Shown one piece after another: positions 14,702 through 24,199 of a stretch of 64,000 bases of DNA (its first letter is position 1; every line of letters begins with the position of its first letter). The DNA is from CBDCHC01 sp965277055. GTDB taxonomy: Bacteria > Pseudomonadota > Gammaproteobacteria > PS1 > Pseudothioglobaceae. The notes under the pieces were generated by a model. It was not told where the DNA came from, did no database searches, and was given only the letters and a program-made list of their open reading frames with translations. The DNA is taken from NCBI GenBank assembly GCA_965277055.1, contig OZ255703.1:1302001-1366000 (forward strand), read 5' to 3'. The position numbers were made by a program, and so were the translations under genes.

Positions 14702-15934
14702 GTGGCTTTAATTGTACAAAAGTATGGCGGAACTTCAGTAGGAAGTATTGAGCGTATTAAAAACGTAGCACAAAAAGTCAAAGCTCTTAAAGATCAAGAG
14801 CATGATGTAGTAGTGAGTGTCTCTGCTATGAGCGGAGAGACTAATCGTTTGGTAGCACTTGCGAACCAGATGCAAGCAATACCAAATAAGCGTGAACTTG
14901 ATGTGCTACTCACGACTGGAGAGCAAACTACTATTTCATTATTATCAATGGCACTTAAAGACATTGGTTGTGATGCGATCTCTATGACTGGTAATCAAGC
15001 CTGCATTCGTACTGATGCCAATTTTGGTAAAGCCCGTATTACAGACATTGATAAAAACTGTATTACTAAGCTCCTTGCAGAAAACAAAGTTGTAGTTGTT
15101 GCTGGCTTTCAGGGTGTAGATAATATGGGAAATATCACTACACTTGGCAGAGGTGGGAGCGATACTACTGCAGTTGCCTTAGCAGCGGCATTAGCAGCAG
15201 ATGAGTGTCAAATTTTGACTGATGTGGACGGCGTATATACTACTGACCCCCGAGTAGAACCAAGTGCTAGACGCATAGATGCTATTAGCTATGAAGAGAT
15301 GTTAGAAATGGCTTCTCTTGGCTCAAAAGTATTACAAATTCGCTCAGTAGAATTTGCTGCTAAATATCAAGTACCGCTACGCGTACTTTCTTCGCTGGTA
15401 GATGAACCAGTGGGAACATTAATTACACACGAAGATAATATTAAGGATACCGCTATGGAAAAAGAAGTTATTTCTGGCATTGCATTTACCCGTGATGAAA
15501 CGAAACTTAGCCTGATTGGCGTGCCAGATATTTCTGGTATTGCCTATAAGATTTTAAGCCCTATATCTGAGGCAAATATTGAAGTAGATATGATTGTGCA
15601 AAGTGTATCTGCAAGAGAAGGGTTGACTAACTTTGCCTTTACAGTCAGCCGTGAAAATTATGAAAATACGCTGACTATTTTGGAAACTACCCAAGCAGAA
15701 ATAGGGGCAATTGGTATACAAACTGATGAGAAGGTAGTCAAAATATCTATTGTTGGCACTGGGATGCGCTCGCATGCAGGAGTAGCAAGTAAAATGTTTA
15801 AAGTATTATTTGATAATAATATTAACATTGAGATGATTTCCACTAGTGAAATTAAAATCTCAGTGATTATCAATGAAAAATATTTAGAGCTTGCAGTACG
15901 TGCACTACATGAAGCGTTTGAATTAGAATCCTAG
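14702..15934 (+). CDS. lysC: Aspartate kinase
   Basis: Phosphorylates aspartate, committing it to lysine, threonine, methionine and diaminopimelate. GTG start. Residues 1-9 read MALIVQKYGG, and the kinase core includes TTGEQTTISLLSMAL, FQGVDNMGNITTLGRGGSDTTAVALAAAL and LTDVDGVYTTDPR. Two C-terminal ACT domains (about 265-410; VSAREGLTNFAFTV and IGTGMRSHAGVASKMF-like segments) indicate allosteric control. The 410-residue length fits monofunctional aspartokinase. It is seven bases from the preceding GNAT gene. Confidence 0.97.
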   Translation: MALIVQKYGGTSVGSIERIKNVAQKVKALKDQEHDVVVSVSAMSGETNRLVALANQMQAIPNKRELDVLLTTGEQTTISLLSMALKDIGCDAISMTGNQACIRTDANFGKARITDIDKNCITKLLAENKVVVVAGFQGVDNMGNITTLGRGGSDTTAVALAAALAADECQILTDVDGVYTTDPRVEPSARRIDAISYEEMLEMASLGSKVLQIRSVEFAAKYQVPLRVLSSLVDEPVGTLITHEDNIKDTAMEKEVISGIAFTRDETKLSLIGVPDISGIAYKILSPISEANIEVDMIVQSVSAREGLTNFAFTVSRENYENTLTILETTQAEIGAIGIQTDEKVVKISIVGTGMRSHAGVASKMFKVLFDNNINIEMISTSEIKISVIINEKYLELAVRALHEAFELES

Positions 15935-15960
15935 AGAGCAACACGAAAGCGGAGAACATA

Positions 15961-16893
15961 ATGAACACAATGAGTGATAGAGATGGATTAATTTGGTATG
16001 ACGGAGAATGGGTAGATTGGCGCGATGCCAAAACTCATGTGCTCACCCATACCTTGCATTATGGTGCAGGGGTATTTGAGGGTGTGCGCGCGTATGAAAC
16101 TGCTCAAGGAACTGCTATTTTTCGTCTCACAGAACATACTGATAGGCTCTATAATTCAGCAAAAATTCTGCATATGGATATTCCATATACTAAGGAAGAA
16201 CTTAATGATGCCCAAAAGCAAGCAGTAGCAAAAAATAATCTTTCATCAGCATATATTCGCCCCATGGTATTTTACGGCAGTGAGGGGATGGGCTTACGCG
16301 CAGATAGCCTAAAAGTACATGTAATAGTTGCTGCTTGGGAGTGGGGTGCATATCTTGGTGAAGACAATTTAAAAAATGGTATTCGTATTCGTACCTCTAG
16401 TTATACTCGCCATCATCCAAATATTGCGATGACTAAAGCCAAAGCAAATGGTAACTATATTAACTCTATGCTGGCACTTCAAGAAGCACTTACTGATGGG
16501 TATGATGAAGCGTTATTACTTGATGTAGATGGTTTTGTTGCTGAAGGCAGTGGTGAGAATATTTTTATTATTCGTGATGGGGTGATTTATACACCTGATT
16601 TAACTTCTGCATTAGCAGGGATTACCCGTGATAGTATCTGGCAAATTGCGCAGGATTTAGGCTATACCGTGATTGAAAAACGCATCACTCGTGACGAAGT
16701 GTATTGTGCAGATGAAGCCTTTTTTACCGGTACTGCTGCTGAGGTAACTCCTATTCGTGAGTTAGATAATAGATCCATTGGCAATGGTTCACGTGGTCCA
16801 ATTACTGAGGAAATTCAATGCACGTATTTTGACTCGGTATATGGGAGAAATCAGCAATACCAAGCTTGGATTGCCAGTGGATACTGTAACTAA
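15961..16893 (+). CDS. ilvE: Branched-chain amino-acid aminotransferase
   Basis: 310 residues, fold-type IV PLP enzyme. The opening DGLIWYDGEWVDWRDAK and HTLHYGAGVFEGVRAY are hallmark IlvE. The PLP lysine lies in NIAMTKAKANGNYINSMLA, and EGSGENIFIIRDG and ALAGITRDSI complete the signature. It performs the last step of leucine, isoleucine and valine synthesis. CGGAGA lies before the ATG. It follows lysC by 26 bases and precedes a zinc-finger gene and aroK, so the run from cbbY to aroK is probably one transcription unit. Confidence 0.96.
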   Translation: MNTMSDRDGLIWYDGEWVDWRDAKTHVLTHTLHYGAGVFEGVRAYETAQGTAIFRLTEHTDRLYNSAKILHMDIPYTKEELNDAQKQAVAKNNLSSAYIRPMVFYGSEGMGLRADSLKVHVIVAAWEWGAYLGEDNLKNGIRIRTSSYTRHHPNIAMTKAKANGNYINSMLALQEALTDGYDEALLLDVDGFVAEGSGENIFIIRDGVIYTPDLTSALAGITRDSIWQIAQDLGYTVIEKRITRDEVYCADEAFFTGTAAEVTPIRELDNRSIGNGSRGPITEEIQCTYFDSVYGRNQQYQAWIASGYCN

Positions 16894-16908
16894 CCTATAC
16901 GAGTACAT

Positions 16909-17109
16909 ATGAACAAACAGACCTTTCATACCGAGCATATGCAACACATATATTTAGTTGATGATGGAGTGACAAAATATTGTCCGCCCCATGGGGTAGA
17001 AAATACAGACCTACATCCGCGCGTTGCCTTAAAGTTTCATAATGGTGTTGCAGTATGCCCATATTGTGGGGTAGAATATCGCTATAAGCCCGAGAACAAT
17101 GACACATAA
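16909..17109 (+). CDS. zf-CHCC zinc-finger protein
   Basis: A 66-residue protein with the zf-CHCC pattern: KYCPPHG, DLHPRVALKF, and CPYCGVEYRY near the C-terminus. The ligands expected from the family are the His of DLHP and the two Cys of CPYC plus one more. The family is related to the NDUFS6 zinc subunit of complex I and is widespread beside ilvE in proteobacteria, where its role is unknown. It overlaps the aroK start by 11 bases, suggesting coupled translation. Confidence 0.85.
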   Translation: MNKQTFHTEHMQHIYLVDDGVTKYCPPHGVENTDLHPRVALKFHNGVAVCPYCGVEYRYKPENNDT

Positions 17110-17617
17110 AAATATCACGCTCATTGGACCAATGGGCAGTGGTAAAACTTCTGTGGGGCGTAGGCTTTCTTGTGTTTTAAACCGAGATTTTTTTGATAGT
17201 GATTTTGAAATTATATCCAAAACAGGGGTAAGTATTGAACATATCTTTGATATAGAAGGAGAAAAGGGTTTTCGAGAGCGTGAAACAAAAATGCTCATGG
17301 AACTCATGAAAATCCAGAATATCGTGATTGCTACTGGTGGAGGCATTGTTACTATCCCAAAAAATTTAGAAATTTTGCAAGATTCTTTTGTAGTCTATCT
17401 CAAAGCAGATATTCGCACGCTCGTTGAGCGTTGTAGCTACTCAAAATCTCGCCCGCTCATTAACCAAGCAGAAGATAAAGAACAAGTGATTCGTGATATT
17501 GTGGAAAAACGTCAGGCGTTATATGAACAAGTCGCTGATATTACAGTGAATACTGCAGGAAAAAAGTTATATGCGATTATCAAAGCTATTAAAGAAGGTA
17601 TCACTACTATTTCATAA
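17099..17617 (+). CDS. aroK: Shikimate kinase
   Basis: 172 residues. Walker A is GPMGSGKTSVGRRLS (about 11-25), the shikimate-binding DSDFEI follows, then the FRERETKML region, and GGGIV is the glycine-rich loop. SRPLIN marks the lid. It phosphorylates shikimate at O3 on the way to chorismate. It overlaps the zinc-finger gene and ends the amino-acid cluster; mqo follows after about 60 bases. Confidence 0.96.
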   Translation: MTHKNITLIGPMGSGKTSVGRRLSCVLNRDFFDSDFEIISKTGVSIEHIFDIEGEKGFRERETKMLMELMKIQNIVIATGGGIVTIPKNLEILQDSFVVYLKADIRTLVERCSYSKSRPLINQAEDKEQVIRDIVEKRQALYEQVADITVNTAGKKLYAIIKAIKEGITTIS

Positions 17618-17676
17618 CAGAAAATTCACTCAGTAAGAACTTCCTTTGTAAGTTATTGCCTCGTAAAATAATTGGT

Positions 17677-19140
17677 ATGAGTACATATGATGTTGCATTA
17701 GTGGGTTCGGGTATTGCCAGTACAACCCTTGCTACTATTTTGCATGAGCTAAATCCTAAATTAAAAATTATTTTGTTTGAACAACAAGAAGAACTCGCAG
17801 GTGAGAGTACCTTGGGTTGGAATAATGCAGGTACTGGACATGCTGCATATTGCGAACTAAACTATACTCCATCAGGGGACAATAAAGAAGTCACCGTAGA
17901 AAAAGCCCAGCACATTAACGAGGCATACGAAATTTCCTTGCAATTTTGGGCATATTTAGTAGATAAGGGTATTATTACTGATGAGTTTATTCATCAAGTG
18001 CCACATATGAGTTTTGTGTGGGGACAGGATAATGTTGAGTTTCTAAAGAAGCGACACCTTGCCATGACTGAACACGAGCAATTTAGCCAGATGAATTATA
18101 GTGAAGATATGGCAGAAATTGCCCAGTGGGCGAAATTAATCATTAATGGGCGTGATTCTGATCAGTTGGTAGCCGCTACTAAAGTAGATATTGGTACTGA
18201 TGTTGATTATGGTAAATTGACCAGAGATATGCTCGACCACCTAGCAAAGAACCCAAATTTTGAGATTCATACTCATACAAAAGTAACCAATGTGAGAAAA
18301 GTCAATACTGGCTGGCGCATAAGCGCACTCAATACTTCAACCCGTTCCAATACTCGTATTGATACTCATTTTATATTTGTTGGTGCTGGTGGCGCTTCTC
18401 TTGAGTTATTGCAAAAATCTCGCATCCCTGAGGCTAAAAAGTATGCGGCCTTTCCAGTTAGTGGGCAATTTTTATTATGCAGAAACCCGAGCATTGTAGC
18501 GAAGCATAATGCTAAAGTGTATGGTATAGCCGAAGTTAATGCACCTCCGATGTCAGTACCGCACTTAGATACCCGCTATATTGATGGCAAGAAAGTACTA
18601 TTATTTGGACCATTTGCTGGGGCTACCACTCAGTTTTTAAAGCAGAGCTCAAAACTAGATTTATTAAAATCACTCAAGGTGTATAATGTTTTGACAGTGC
18701 TTAAGGTGGGAGTAAAAAATCTTTCATTAATTAAGTACTTAATAAAAGAAGTCATGCATTCGCATAACTCTAGGATGGATATCTTGAGAAAATACTATCC
18801 TAAGGCACGTAATGAAGATTGGAAATTACTAGAAGCAGGTAAACGTGTACAAATTATTAAACAAACAGATACTGGCGCAACTTTGCAATTCGGTACTGAG
18901 GTGGTGAGTTCTGCTGATGGTTCATTTGCTACCTTACTAGGGGCGTCCCCTGGAGCATCAACTATTGCTCAGATTGCTATTGAAATTATTCAAAAGAGTT
19001 TTGCAGGGGAGTTTAATGCCCATCAAGACAAAATAAAAGAAATGATTCCTTCGTGCGGTGAAAGTTTAATAGATAATGATGAGTTACTCAAAAAAGTACG
19101 TGCAGAGGTACTACAAAAACTTGGTATTTGTGCTAAATAA
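17677..19140 (+). CDS. mqo: Malate:quinone oxidoreductase
   Basis: Membrane-associated FAD enzyme that oxidises malate and passes electrons to quinone. The N-terminal Rossmann motif is DVALVGSGIASTTLA, followed by ESTLGWNNAGTGHAAYCELNYTP-type sequence in two blocks, the Mqo signature. LLGASPGASTIAQIA near the C-terminus is also typical. The ATG at 17677 gives 487 residues; a TTG seven codons earlier is possible, and neither has a strong ribosome site. The FAD and quinone assignments come from the family. Its presence suggests a TCA cycle that may work without NAD-malate dehydrogenase. Confidence 0.93.
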   Translation: MSTYDVALVGSGIASTTLATILHELNPKLKIILFEQQEELAGESTLGWNNAGTGHAAYCELNYTPSGDNKEVTVEKAQHINEAYEISLQFWAYLVDKGIITDEFIHQVPHMSFVWGQDNVEFLKKRHLAMTEHEQFSQMNYSEDMAEIAQWAKLIINGRDSDQLVAATKVDIGTDVDYGKLTRDMLDHLAKNPNFEIHTHTKVTNVRKVNTGWRISALNTSTRSNTRIDTHFIFVGAGGASLELLQKSRIPEAKKYAAFPVSGQFLLCRNPSIVAKHNAKVYGIAEVNAPPMSVPHLDTRYIDGKKVLLFGPFAGATTQFLKQSSKLDLLKSLKVYNVLTVLKVGVKNLSLIKYLIKEVMHSHNSRMDILRKYYPKARNEDWKLLEAGKRVQIIKQTDTGATLQFGTEVVSSADGSFATLLGASPGASTIAQIAIEIIQKSFAGEFNAHQDKIKEMIPSCGESLIDNDELLKKVRAEVLQKLGICAK

Positions 19141-19211
19141 TTACTATTTTACTACTTGAATTTATTAAAATAATCCTTATTTAGTTTATAACTTAATTTG
19201 TAGGAGTTATT

Positions 19212-19820
19212 ATGGAATTTATCACACAAAATTGGCTCGTATTACTCATTGTAGTGGTACTCATATTCTGGATTGTTAAAATTTATAACACTTTAGTTTC
19301 GTATCAAACCCAATATCAAAATGGCTTTGAGCAAATCTCAGTACAACTTAAACGCCGTCTTGATCTCATTGGTAATTTAGTAGATGGTGCTAAAGCCTAC
19401 ATGGAGCACGAAAAAGAAACACTTATGGCGGTTACTGAGGCACGTGCTGGACTTTTACAGGCCACTGAAGATGCAGCAAACAACCCTGGTGAAAAAAATA
19501 TTATGGCTAATTTAGCAGCATCGCAAACTGCTCTTGAAAGTGCAATGGGTGGGTTTAATCTCAAAATGGAAGACTATCCTGACTTAAAAGCTAATGAAAA
19601 CTTAATGCAACTCAGTGAAGAAATGGTTACGACTGAAAACCGCATTTCAGCTGCACGCCAAGGCTATAATGATCTTGTGCAAAAGTTTAATGAGTACAAA
19701 CAAAGTTTTCCAAATGTATTGTTTGCGGGGATATTTGGTTTTAGAGAAGACGCAGCTAATTTAGCATATACTGAATCATTAGCAGAACTTAACGAAGCGC
19801 CTAAAGATTTATTTAAGTAA
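19212..19820 (+). CDS. lemA: LemA family protein
   Basis: 202 residues: one N-terminal membrane helix (about 7-26) followed by a helical cytoplasm- or periplasm-facing domain. The characteristic opening is VSYQTQYQNGFEQISVQLKRRLDLIGNLV in two parts, then ATEARAGLLQA-type sequence, and FPNVLFAGIFGF near the end. GGAG lies before the ATG. Its function is unclear; it is nearly always paired with an M48 protease, as here, where the htpX-like gene starts five bases later. Confidence 0.93.
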   Translation: MEFITQNWLVLLIVVVLIFWIVKIYNTLVSYQTQYQNGFEQISVQLKRRLDLIGNLVDGAKAYMEHEKETLMAVTEARAGLLQATEDAANNPGEKNIMANLAASQTALESAMGGFNLKMEDYPDLKANENLMQLSEEMVTTENRISAARQGYNDLVQKFNEYKQSFPNVLFAGIFGFREDAANLAYTESLAELNEAPKDLFK

Positions 19821-19825
19821 GTTTC

Positions 19826-20836
19826 ATGGATTTTCGGGCGCACCAAGACCGGGCACGAAAAAATAGCCTGATTATTTGGCTATTATATTTTCTGCTCTTG
19901 GGACTTTCTTCATTTCTCATTGGGGCAACATTGGTGGTTGGTTTTTCACTTGCTGAGTTATATCAACCACAATACAATCAATACGGATTTTCTGATAAAT
20001 TTATTGCCAGTGTAGAGTACTTGTTTACTGGCGGGCTGAGTAATGCTCTTACATTTTCAGCGGTAGCATTTACAGCCCAAGGGTTTGCTACAATGCTTGG
20101 CTTTAGTCAAAAATCAAATGGACACGATGTAGCCAAAGCCTTTCATGGTAGGCTGATAACTAGCGATAGTACTACTAACTTCAAAGAACAACAAGCACTA
20201 AATATTGTGCACGAACAAGCTCTTGCTGCAAGTATTCCTACCCCAAGTTTTTACATTGTGCCAGAGGAGGGGATTAACGCCTTTGCTGCGGGTAAGACGA
20301 TGAACGAGGCAGTGGTGGCAGTGACAGAAGGTGCTTTGGAACACTTTAACCGTGAGGAACTCTCAGGGGTGATTGCTCATGAGATTGGACATATTGTCAA
20401 TCAGGATATTAAACTCAATATTCAAATTTCAGCATTTGTCTTTGGCTTTACAGCGTTATTTTTCTTAGCTAGATTTATGTTTTATTCTGCTGCCTATAAT
20501 AACCGTATGGACGCACGAGCAAAGATAGTAGTAATTGTTATTGCCGCAGTGGTAGCTATTATTGGGGTACTTACTGTGTGGATGGGGCGCGTACTTCAAG
20601 CTGCTATGAGTCGACAACGAGAATTTTTAGCAGATGCTTCTGCAGTGCAATTTACCCGCTACCCAGATGGGCTCATTAAAGCATTTGAAGTGCTGAAAAA
20701 TGGTGGCAAATCCACCGAAGTAAAAAACCCGAATGCCAATGAATATGCCCATGCTATGATGTTTGGCATGAAAAGTGAATTATTCGCAACACACCCCCCA
20801 TTAGAAGAGCGCATTAAAAGAATCCAAAAAAGCTAA
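19826..20836 (+). CDS. M48 family membrane zinc metalloprotease, HtpX-like
   Basis: 336 residues. Two N-terminal membrane segments (about 15-45 and 70-95), then the zinc site HEIGH (H185, E186, H189), two further helices (about 203-225 and 233-253), and the third ligand in REFLADASAV. C-terminal THPPLEERIKRIQ is a family hallmark. It probably degrades damaged membrane proteins, with the active site facing the cytoplasm. It is longer than E. coli HtpX (about 290) and belongs to the LemA-linked branch. The pairing with lemA is conserved. Confidence 0.9.
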   Translation: MDFRAHQDRARKNSLIIWLLYFLLLGLSSFLIGATLVVGFSLAELYQPQYNQYGFSDKFIASVEYLFTGGLSNALTFSAVAFTAQGFATMLGFSQKSNGHDVAKAFHGRLITSDSTTNFKEQQALNIVHEQALAASIPTPSFYIVPEEGINAFAAGKTMNEAVVAVTEGALEHFNREELSGVIAHEIGHIVNQDIKLNIQISAFVFGFTALFFLARFMFYSAAYNNRMDARAKIVVIVIAAVVAIIGVLTVWMGRVLQAAMSRQREFLADASAVQFTRYPDGLIKAFEVLKNGGKSTEVKNPNANEYAHAMMFGMKSELFATHPPLEERIKRIQKS

Positions 20837-20842
20837 AAAATT

Positions 20843-21940
20843 ATGAAAGTTATTGTAAATGTATTGTTATTGAGTCTAATTTCTTTCGCACATGCCGACG
20901 TAATTAAACCAACATTAGCTGAAGTCAGTATTTATGAACAACATATTGAACTAGAGCTTCATACCAATATTGAGGCGCTTATTACCGGCATTGGTACCCA
21001 ATATAGGGACTCAACCAAGGCACCAAATGCTAGCGAATATGATGAGCTTCGTAAACTTTCCGCAAGTGCACTAAAGGCTACATTTACTGAATTTGAACCA
21101 ACTTTTTTAGAGCGGATTGATCTCAGTATTAATGGCGTTTCACTTGAACTAAGTCAAACAAATATTGCCATAGAGGATGTGGGGTATACCCAGCGTCCTA
21201 GAGCTTCGCGTATTACCTACCGTGCGCCGTATAATAAAATCGGAGAACTCTCATGGCTGTTTGATGAAATTTATGGGGACAATGCATTTAGATTTCGCTT
21301 TGTAGAAAAAGATGAATACACATGGCAAACATGGCAGTACTTGAGTGCTGGCACACCGATACAAATTGATTTACAAAAATTTCAGCCACAAAGTAGGTGG
21401 GATACATTTTTGCAATTTATTACTATTGGGTTTAAGCATGTAATACCACTCGGGCTTGATCATATTTTGTTTGTGATTACCATGGTGCTTGGGGTGATGA
21501 GTATGTACCGTGCACTATTATATGTGAGTAGTTTTACGCTTGCCCATACGCTCACTTTAGGACTTTCCACCTATGATATTGTAGCACTAAGTCCTGAAAT
21601 TATTGAGCCGATTATTGCACTTTCTATTGTGATTATGGCACTTGATAAGCTGATATTTCACATGCGTAGTAGTTATAACGGGTTGTTGATTTTTGCCTTT
21701 GGCTTATTACATGGATTAGGATTTGCTCTCATGTTACGAGAGTTTATTGATAAACATATTTTAGTTTCACTTGCTGGGTTTAACATTGGGGTAGAACTCG
21801 CTCAAGTGGTCGTGGTGATTGTGATAATGCTCATATTCTTTATGATTCCAAGTGAGCGTATCCGTATATGGCTTACTAGAATTATTGCTTTTGGTATTGC
21901 ACTTATTGGGCTACAAATGTTTCTTGAGCGGATACTATAA
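20843..21940 (+). CDS. HupE/UreJ_2-type membrane protein with periplasmic N-terminal domain
   Basis: 365 residues. A signal peptide (1-18, ending HAD) and a ~170-residue extracytoplasmic domain precede a C-terminal HupE/UreJ_2 membrane module with about six helices. The module shows the His motifs of the family: HVIPLGLDHILFV, FTLAHTLTLGLS and FGLLHGLGFA. Such modules are linked to nickel or other metal transport, but the metal here is not known. It follows the htpX-like gene by six bases and converges on lpxH. Confidence 0.8.
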   Translation: MKVIVNVLLLSLISFAHADVIKPTLAEVSIYEQHIELELHTNIEALITGIGTQYRDSTKAPNASEYDELRKLSASALKATFTEFEPTFLERIDLSINGVSLELSQTNIAIEDVGYTQRPRASRITYRAPYNKIGELSWLFDEIYGDNAFRFRFVEKDEYTWQTWQYLSAGTPIQIDLQKFQPQSRWDTFLQFITIGFKHVIPLGLDHILFVITMVLGVMSMYRALLYVSSFTLAHTLTLGLSTYDIVALSPEIIEPIIALSIVIMALDKLIFHMRSSYNGLLIFAFGLLHGLGFALMLREFIDKHILVSLAGFNIGVELAQVVVVIVIMLIFFMIPSERIRIWLTRIIAFGIALIGLQMFLERIL

Positions 21941-21942
21941 CA

Positions 21943-22638
21943 CTACTTTAGAAATCTTATTGGGGTTATTTCCTCACCATTAAATACAAATCCACCAGGT
22001 TGATTTTCCTCATGGCATTCCCAGCTTGGTAGCACATATCTGGTATAGTGCTCTCTATGGTGAATCTTGGGGCGATGGGTATGTCCATGAATGAGATGTT
22101 TGCTTGTAAAGGCTCGCATAACTTTATCACAGTAATTGCTATTAACATCCATAATATCTAATGGTTTAGTACGTTTTGATTTATTTGCTTTTTGTTTAAT
22201 GTTATGAGCAAGACGTATGCGTTGTTTTTTAGGTAAGAGTTTTAATAATGCTATACTTAATGGGTTGCGTATGAGTAATTTAAATATTCGATACCCCCAA
22301 TCGTCTCGCACTAAACTGTCACCGTGCATCAGTATAATATCATGAAATTCATATGGCTCAGTAATAAGTGTACTATGTGTGCGTTTACAAAATTCATCAC
22401 CCATGAGAAAGTCTCTATTGCCATACATCACATACACCTTACTATGGCAATTTAGTGTAGATATAATATTGACAATATCAATATAGTAATCATCAATTAA
22501 ATCATCGCCTAAGTAGGTATCAAATAAATCACCCAAAATGAAAATATGCTCATAGTTACGAGCATAATTTTCACAAAATATTTTAAATGTACTAAGGTCT
22601 CCTTGTAGATGTAAATCAGAGATGAAACACGCAGTCAT
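21943..22638 (-). CDS. lpxH: UDP-2,3-diacylglucosamine diphosphatase
   Basis: 231 residues, calcineurin-like metallophosphatase. The metal motifs are FISDLHLQG (5-13), GDLFDTYLGDD, YGNRDFLMG, MHGDSLVRDDWGYR and HGHTHRP. The LxH arrangement GNRDF and the W-G-Y-R segment are typical of LpxH, which makes lipid X during lipid A synthesis at the inner membrane. So the organism makes LPS, which agrees with the heptose genes at 39.9 and 44.9 kb. It is convergent with the HupE-like gene, with only two bases between them. Confidence 0.93.
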   Translation of the reverse strand: MTACFISDLHLQGDLSTFKIFCENYARNYEHIFILGDLFDTYLGDDLIDDYYIDIVNIISTLNCHSKVYVMYGNRDFLMGDEFCKRTHSTLITEPYEFHDIILMHGDSLVRDDWGYRIFKLLIRNPLSIALLKLLPKKQRIRLAHNIKQKANKSKRTKPLDIMDVNSNYCDKVMRAFTSKHLIHGHTHRPKIHHREHYTRYVLPSWECHEENQPGGFVFNGEEITPIRFLK

Positions 22639-22710
22639 AAAATAGGTAATTATTTAAATAATATTATTGAATAATACAATTATAATATAAGTTTATTTAT
22701 AAAAATTATT

Positions 22711-23184
22711 ATGAATACTATAAATATTGGTATTACCACCAAAGACAGAGAATTAATTGCTACTGGACTAAAAGAATTATTGGCAGATAGTTATACCTTG
22801 TATTTACAAACACATAATTTCCATTGGAATGTAACAGGTGTCCATTTTAGAGAACTTCACTTAATGTTTGAAGAGCATTATACTGAGTTAGCTACAGCAG
22901 TAGATGATATTGCAGAGCGCATTCGTACTCTTGGTGTTGTTGCTCCGGGAACATATAAATCTTTTGCTACACTAAGTAATATTCAAGAAGTAGAAGATAT
23001 TCCAGAAGCGATGGAAATGGTAGGCATTCTTACTCAAAACCATGAAACAATTGTGCGCACATGTCGCAAAGTATTAGCGCTTGCTAATGCAGGTTCTGAT
23101 GAGTCCACTCTGGCACTAGTATCAGACAGAATGCGTATTCACGAGAAAACTGCTTGGATGTTGCGTGCAATATTAAATAACTAG
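22711..23184 (+). CDS. dps: Dps/ferritin-like DNA-protecting protein
   Basis: 157 residues, four-helix Dps fold. The ferroxidase ligands are in HNFHWNVTGVHFRELHLMFEEHYTEL (read as HNFHWNV, then FEEHYTE). DDIAERIRTLG follows. Dps dodecamers store iron and shield DNA from peroxide. The N-terminus is short and lacks the Lys-rich DNA-binding tail of E. coli Dps, so DNA binding is uncertain. It converges on the cyclophilin gene. No clear OxyR or IHF site was readable in the AT-rich upstream region. Confidence 0.93.
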   Translation: MNTINIGITTKDRELIATGLKELLADSYTLYLQTHNFHWNVTGVHFRELHLMFEEHYTELATAVDDIAERIRTLGVVAPGTYKSFATLSNIQEVEDIPEAMEMVGILTQNHETIVRTCRKVLALANAGSDESTLALVSDRMRIHEKTAWMLRAILNN

Positions 23185-23231
23185 AGGCTATAATAGTCTT
23201 GAGTTACTCTTATTTAAAAGTAGTGGTAGAG

Positions 23232-23726
23232 TTAATACCCAGAAGCCACACTTACTGATTCAATTATAATGGCTTTTGTAGGTACATCTGCGTGCCCCGC
23301 TTGGTTGCCAGTAGCTACTGCCTCAATTGCATCTACCACATCAAAGCCATCAGTTACTTTACCAAATACCGCATAGCCCCAGCCATCTTGTCCTGGATAA
23401 TCAAGAAATGAGTTGTTATTGGTATTAATAAAAAATTGTGAACTCGCAGAGTGTGGGTCCATAGTACGTGCCATTGCGAGTGAGTATTTTTCATTTTTGA
23501 GACCATTTTTTGCTTCGTTTTCAATGGGTGCATTGCCTGGTTTTTGTGACATATCAGCATTCATACCCCCGCCTTGAATCATAAATCCCTTGATTACACG
23601 GTGAAAAATCAATCCATCAAAGAAACCATTTTGGGCATAATCTAAAAAATTCTTACTACTTATCGGCGCATTTACTTCATCAAGTTCAATGGTAATATTT
23701 CCTTTGGTGGTATGCAGAGTTATCAT
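23232..23726 (-). CDS. ppiB: Peptidyl-prolyl cis-trans isomerase, cyclophilin type
   Basis: 164 residues with no signal peptide, so cytoplasmic like PpiB. Motifs are FHRVIKGFMIQGG (catalytic Arg and Phe/Met), SLAMARTMDPHSASSQFFI and YAVFGKVTDGFDVVDAI. It speeds proline isomerisation during folding. The gene runs toward dps and lies divergent from rplU, 81 bases away. PpiB rather than PpiA is inferred from the missing leader. Confidence 0.92.
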   Translation of the reverse strand: MITLHTTKGNITIELDEVNAPISSKNFLDYAQNGFFDGLIFHRVIKGFMIQGGGMNADMSQKPGNAPIENEAKNGLKNEKYSLAMARTMDPHSASSQFFINTNNNSFLDYPGQDGWGYAVFGKVTDGFDVVDAIEAVATGNQAGHADVPTKAIIIESVSVASGY

Positions 23727-23807
23727 ATCAAGTTATGTCAAAAAAAGAGTATGATTATCCCATAAACTACTGTATAATTTACCCCTTTTAGTAAATAACA
23801 AATTCGC

Positions 23808-24176
23808 ATGTACGCAGTTGTAAAAATTGGTGGCAGTCAATACCGTGTTAAGGAAGGTGACGAGGTAATAGTACAAAAGCTTGATGAAGAAATTGGTGCT
23901 AAAGTAAAACTAGACCAAGTACTTATGGTAGGTGGTGATAAAGTAAAAATCGGTACTCCTATGGTTTCTGGAGCTACGGTTGCTGCAGAAGTAATCAAAC
24001 AGTACAAAGACAAGAAAGTACACATTATCAAATTTAAGCGTCGTAAGCACCACATAAAACGTCAAGGTCATCGTCAGCTTATGACTACTCTTAAAATTGG
24101 TAAAATCAGCATGAAAGCAGCACCAAAAAAAGCTGCTGCAAAAAAAGAAGAAACAACTAAAGCTGTAGAAGCATAA
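23808..24176 (+). CDS. rplU: 50S ribosomal protein L21
   Basis: 122 residues. The L21 signature YAVVKIGGSQYRVKEGDEV opens the protein, and KFKRRKHHIKRQGHRQ is the rRNA-binding segment. A C-terminal Ala/Lys-rich tail of ~20 residues (KKAAAKKEE and so on) extends beyond the usual ~103 residues. TATAAT lies at 23773-23778, about 30 bases before the ATG, a likely -10. It is 23 bases upstream of rpmA, the conserved rplU-rpmA pair. Confidence 0.97.
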   Translation: MYAVVKIGGSQYRVKEGDEVIVQKLDEEIGAKVKLDQVLMVGGDKVKIGTPMVSGATVAAEVIKQYKDKKVHIIKFKRRKHHIKRQGHRQLMTTLKIGKISMKAAPKKAAAKKEETTKAVEA

Positions 24177-24199
24177 TAGCATAGATTTAGGAGATAACA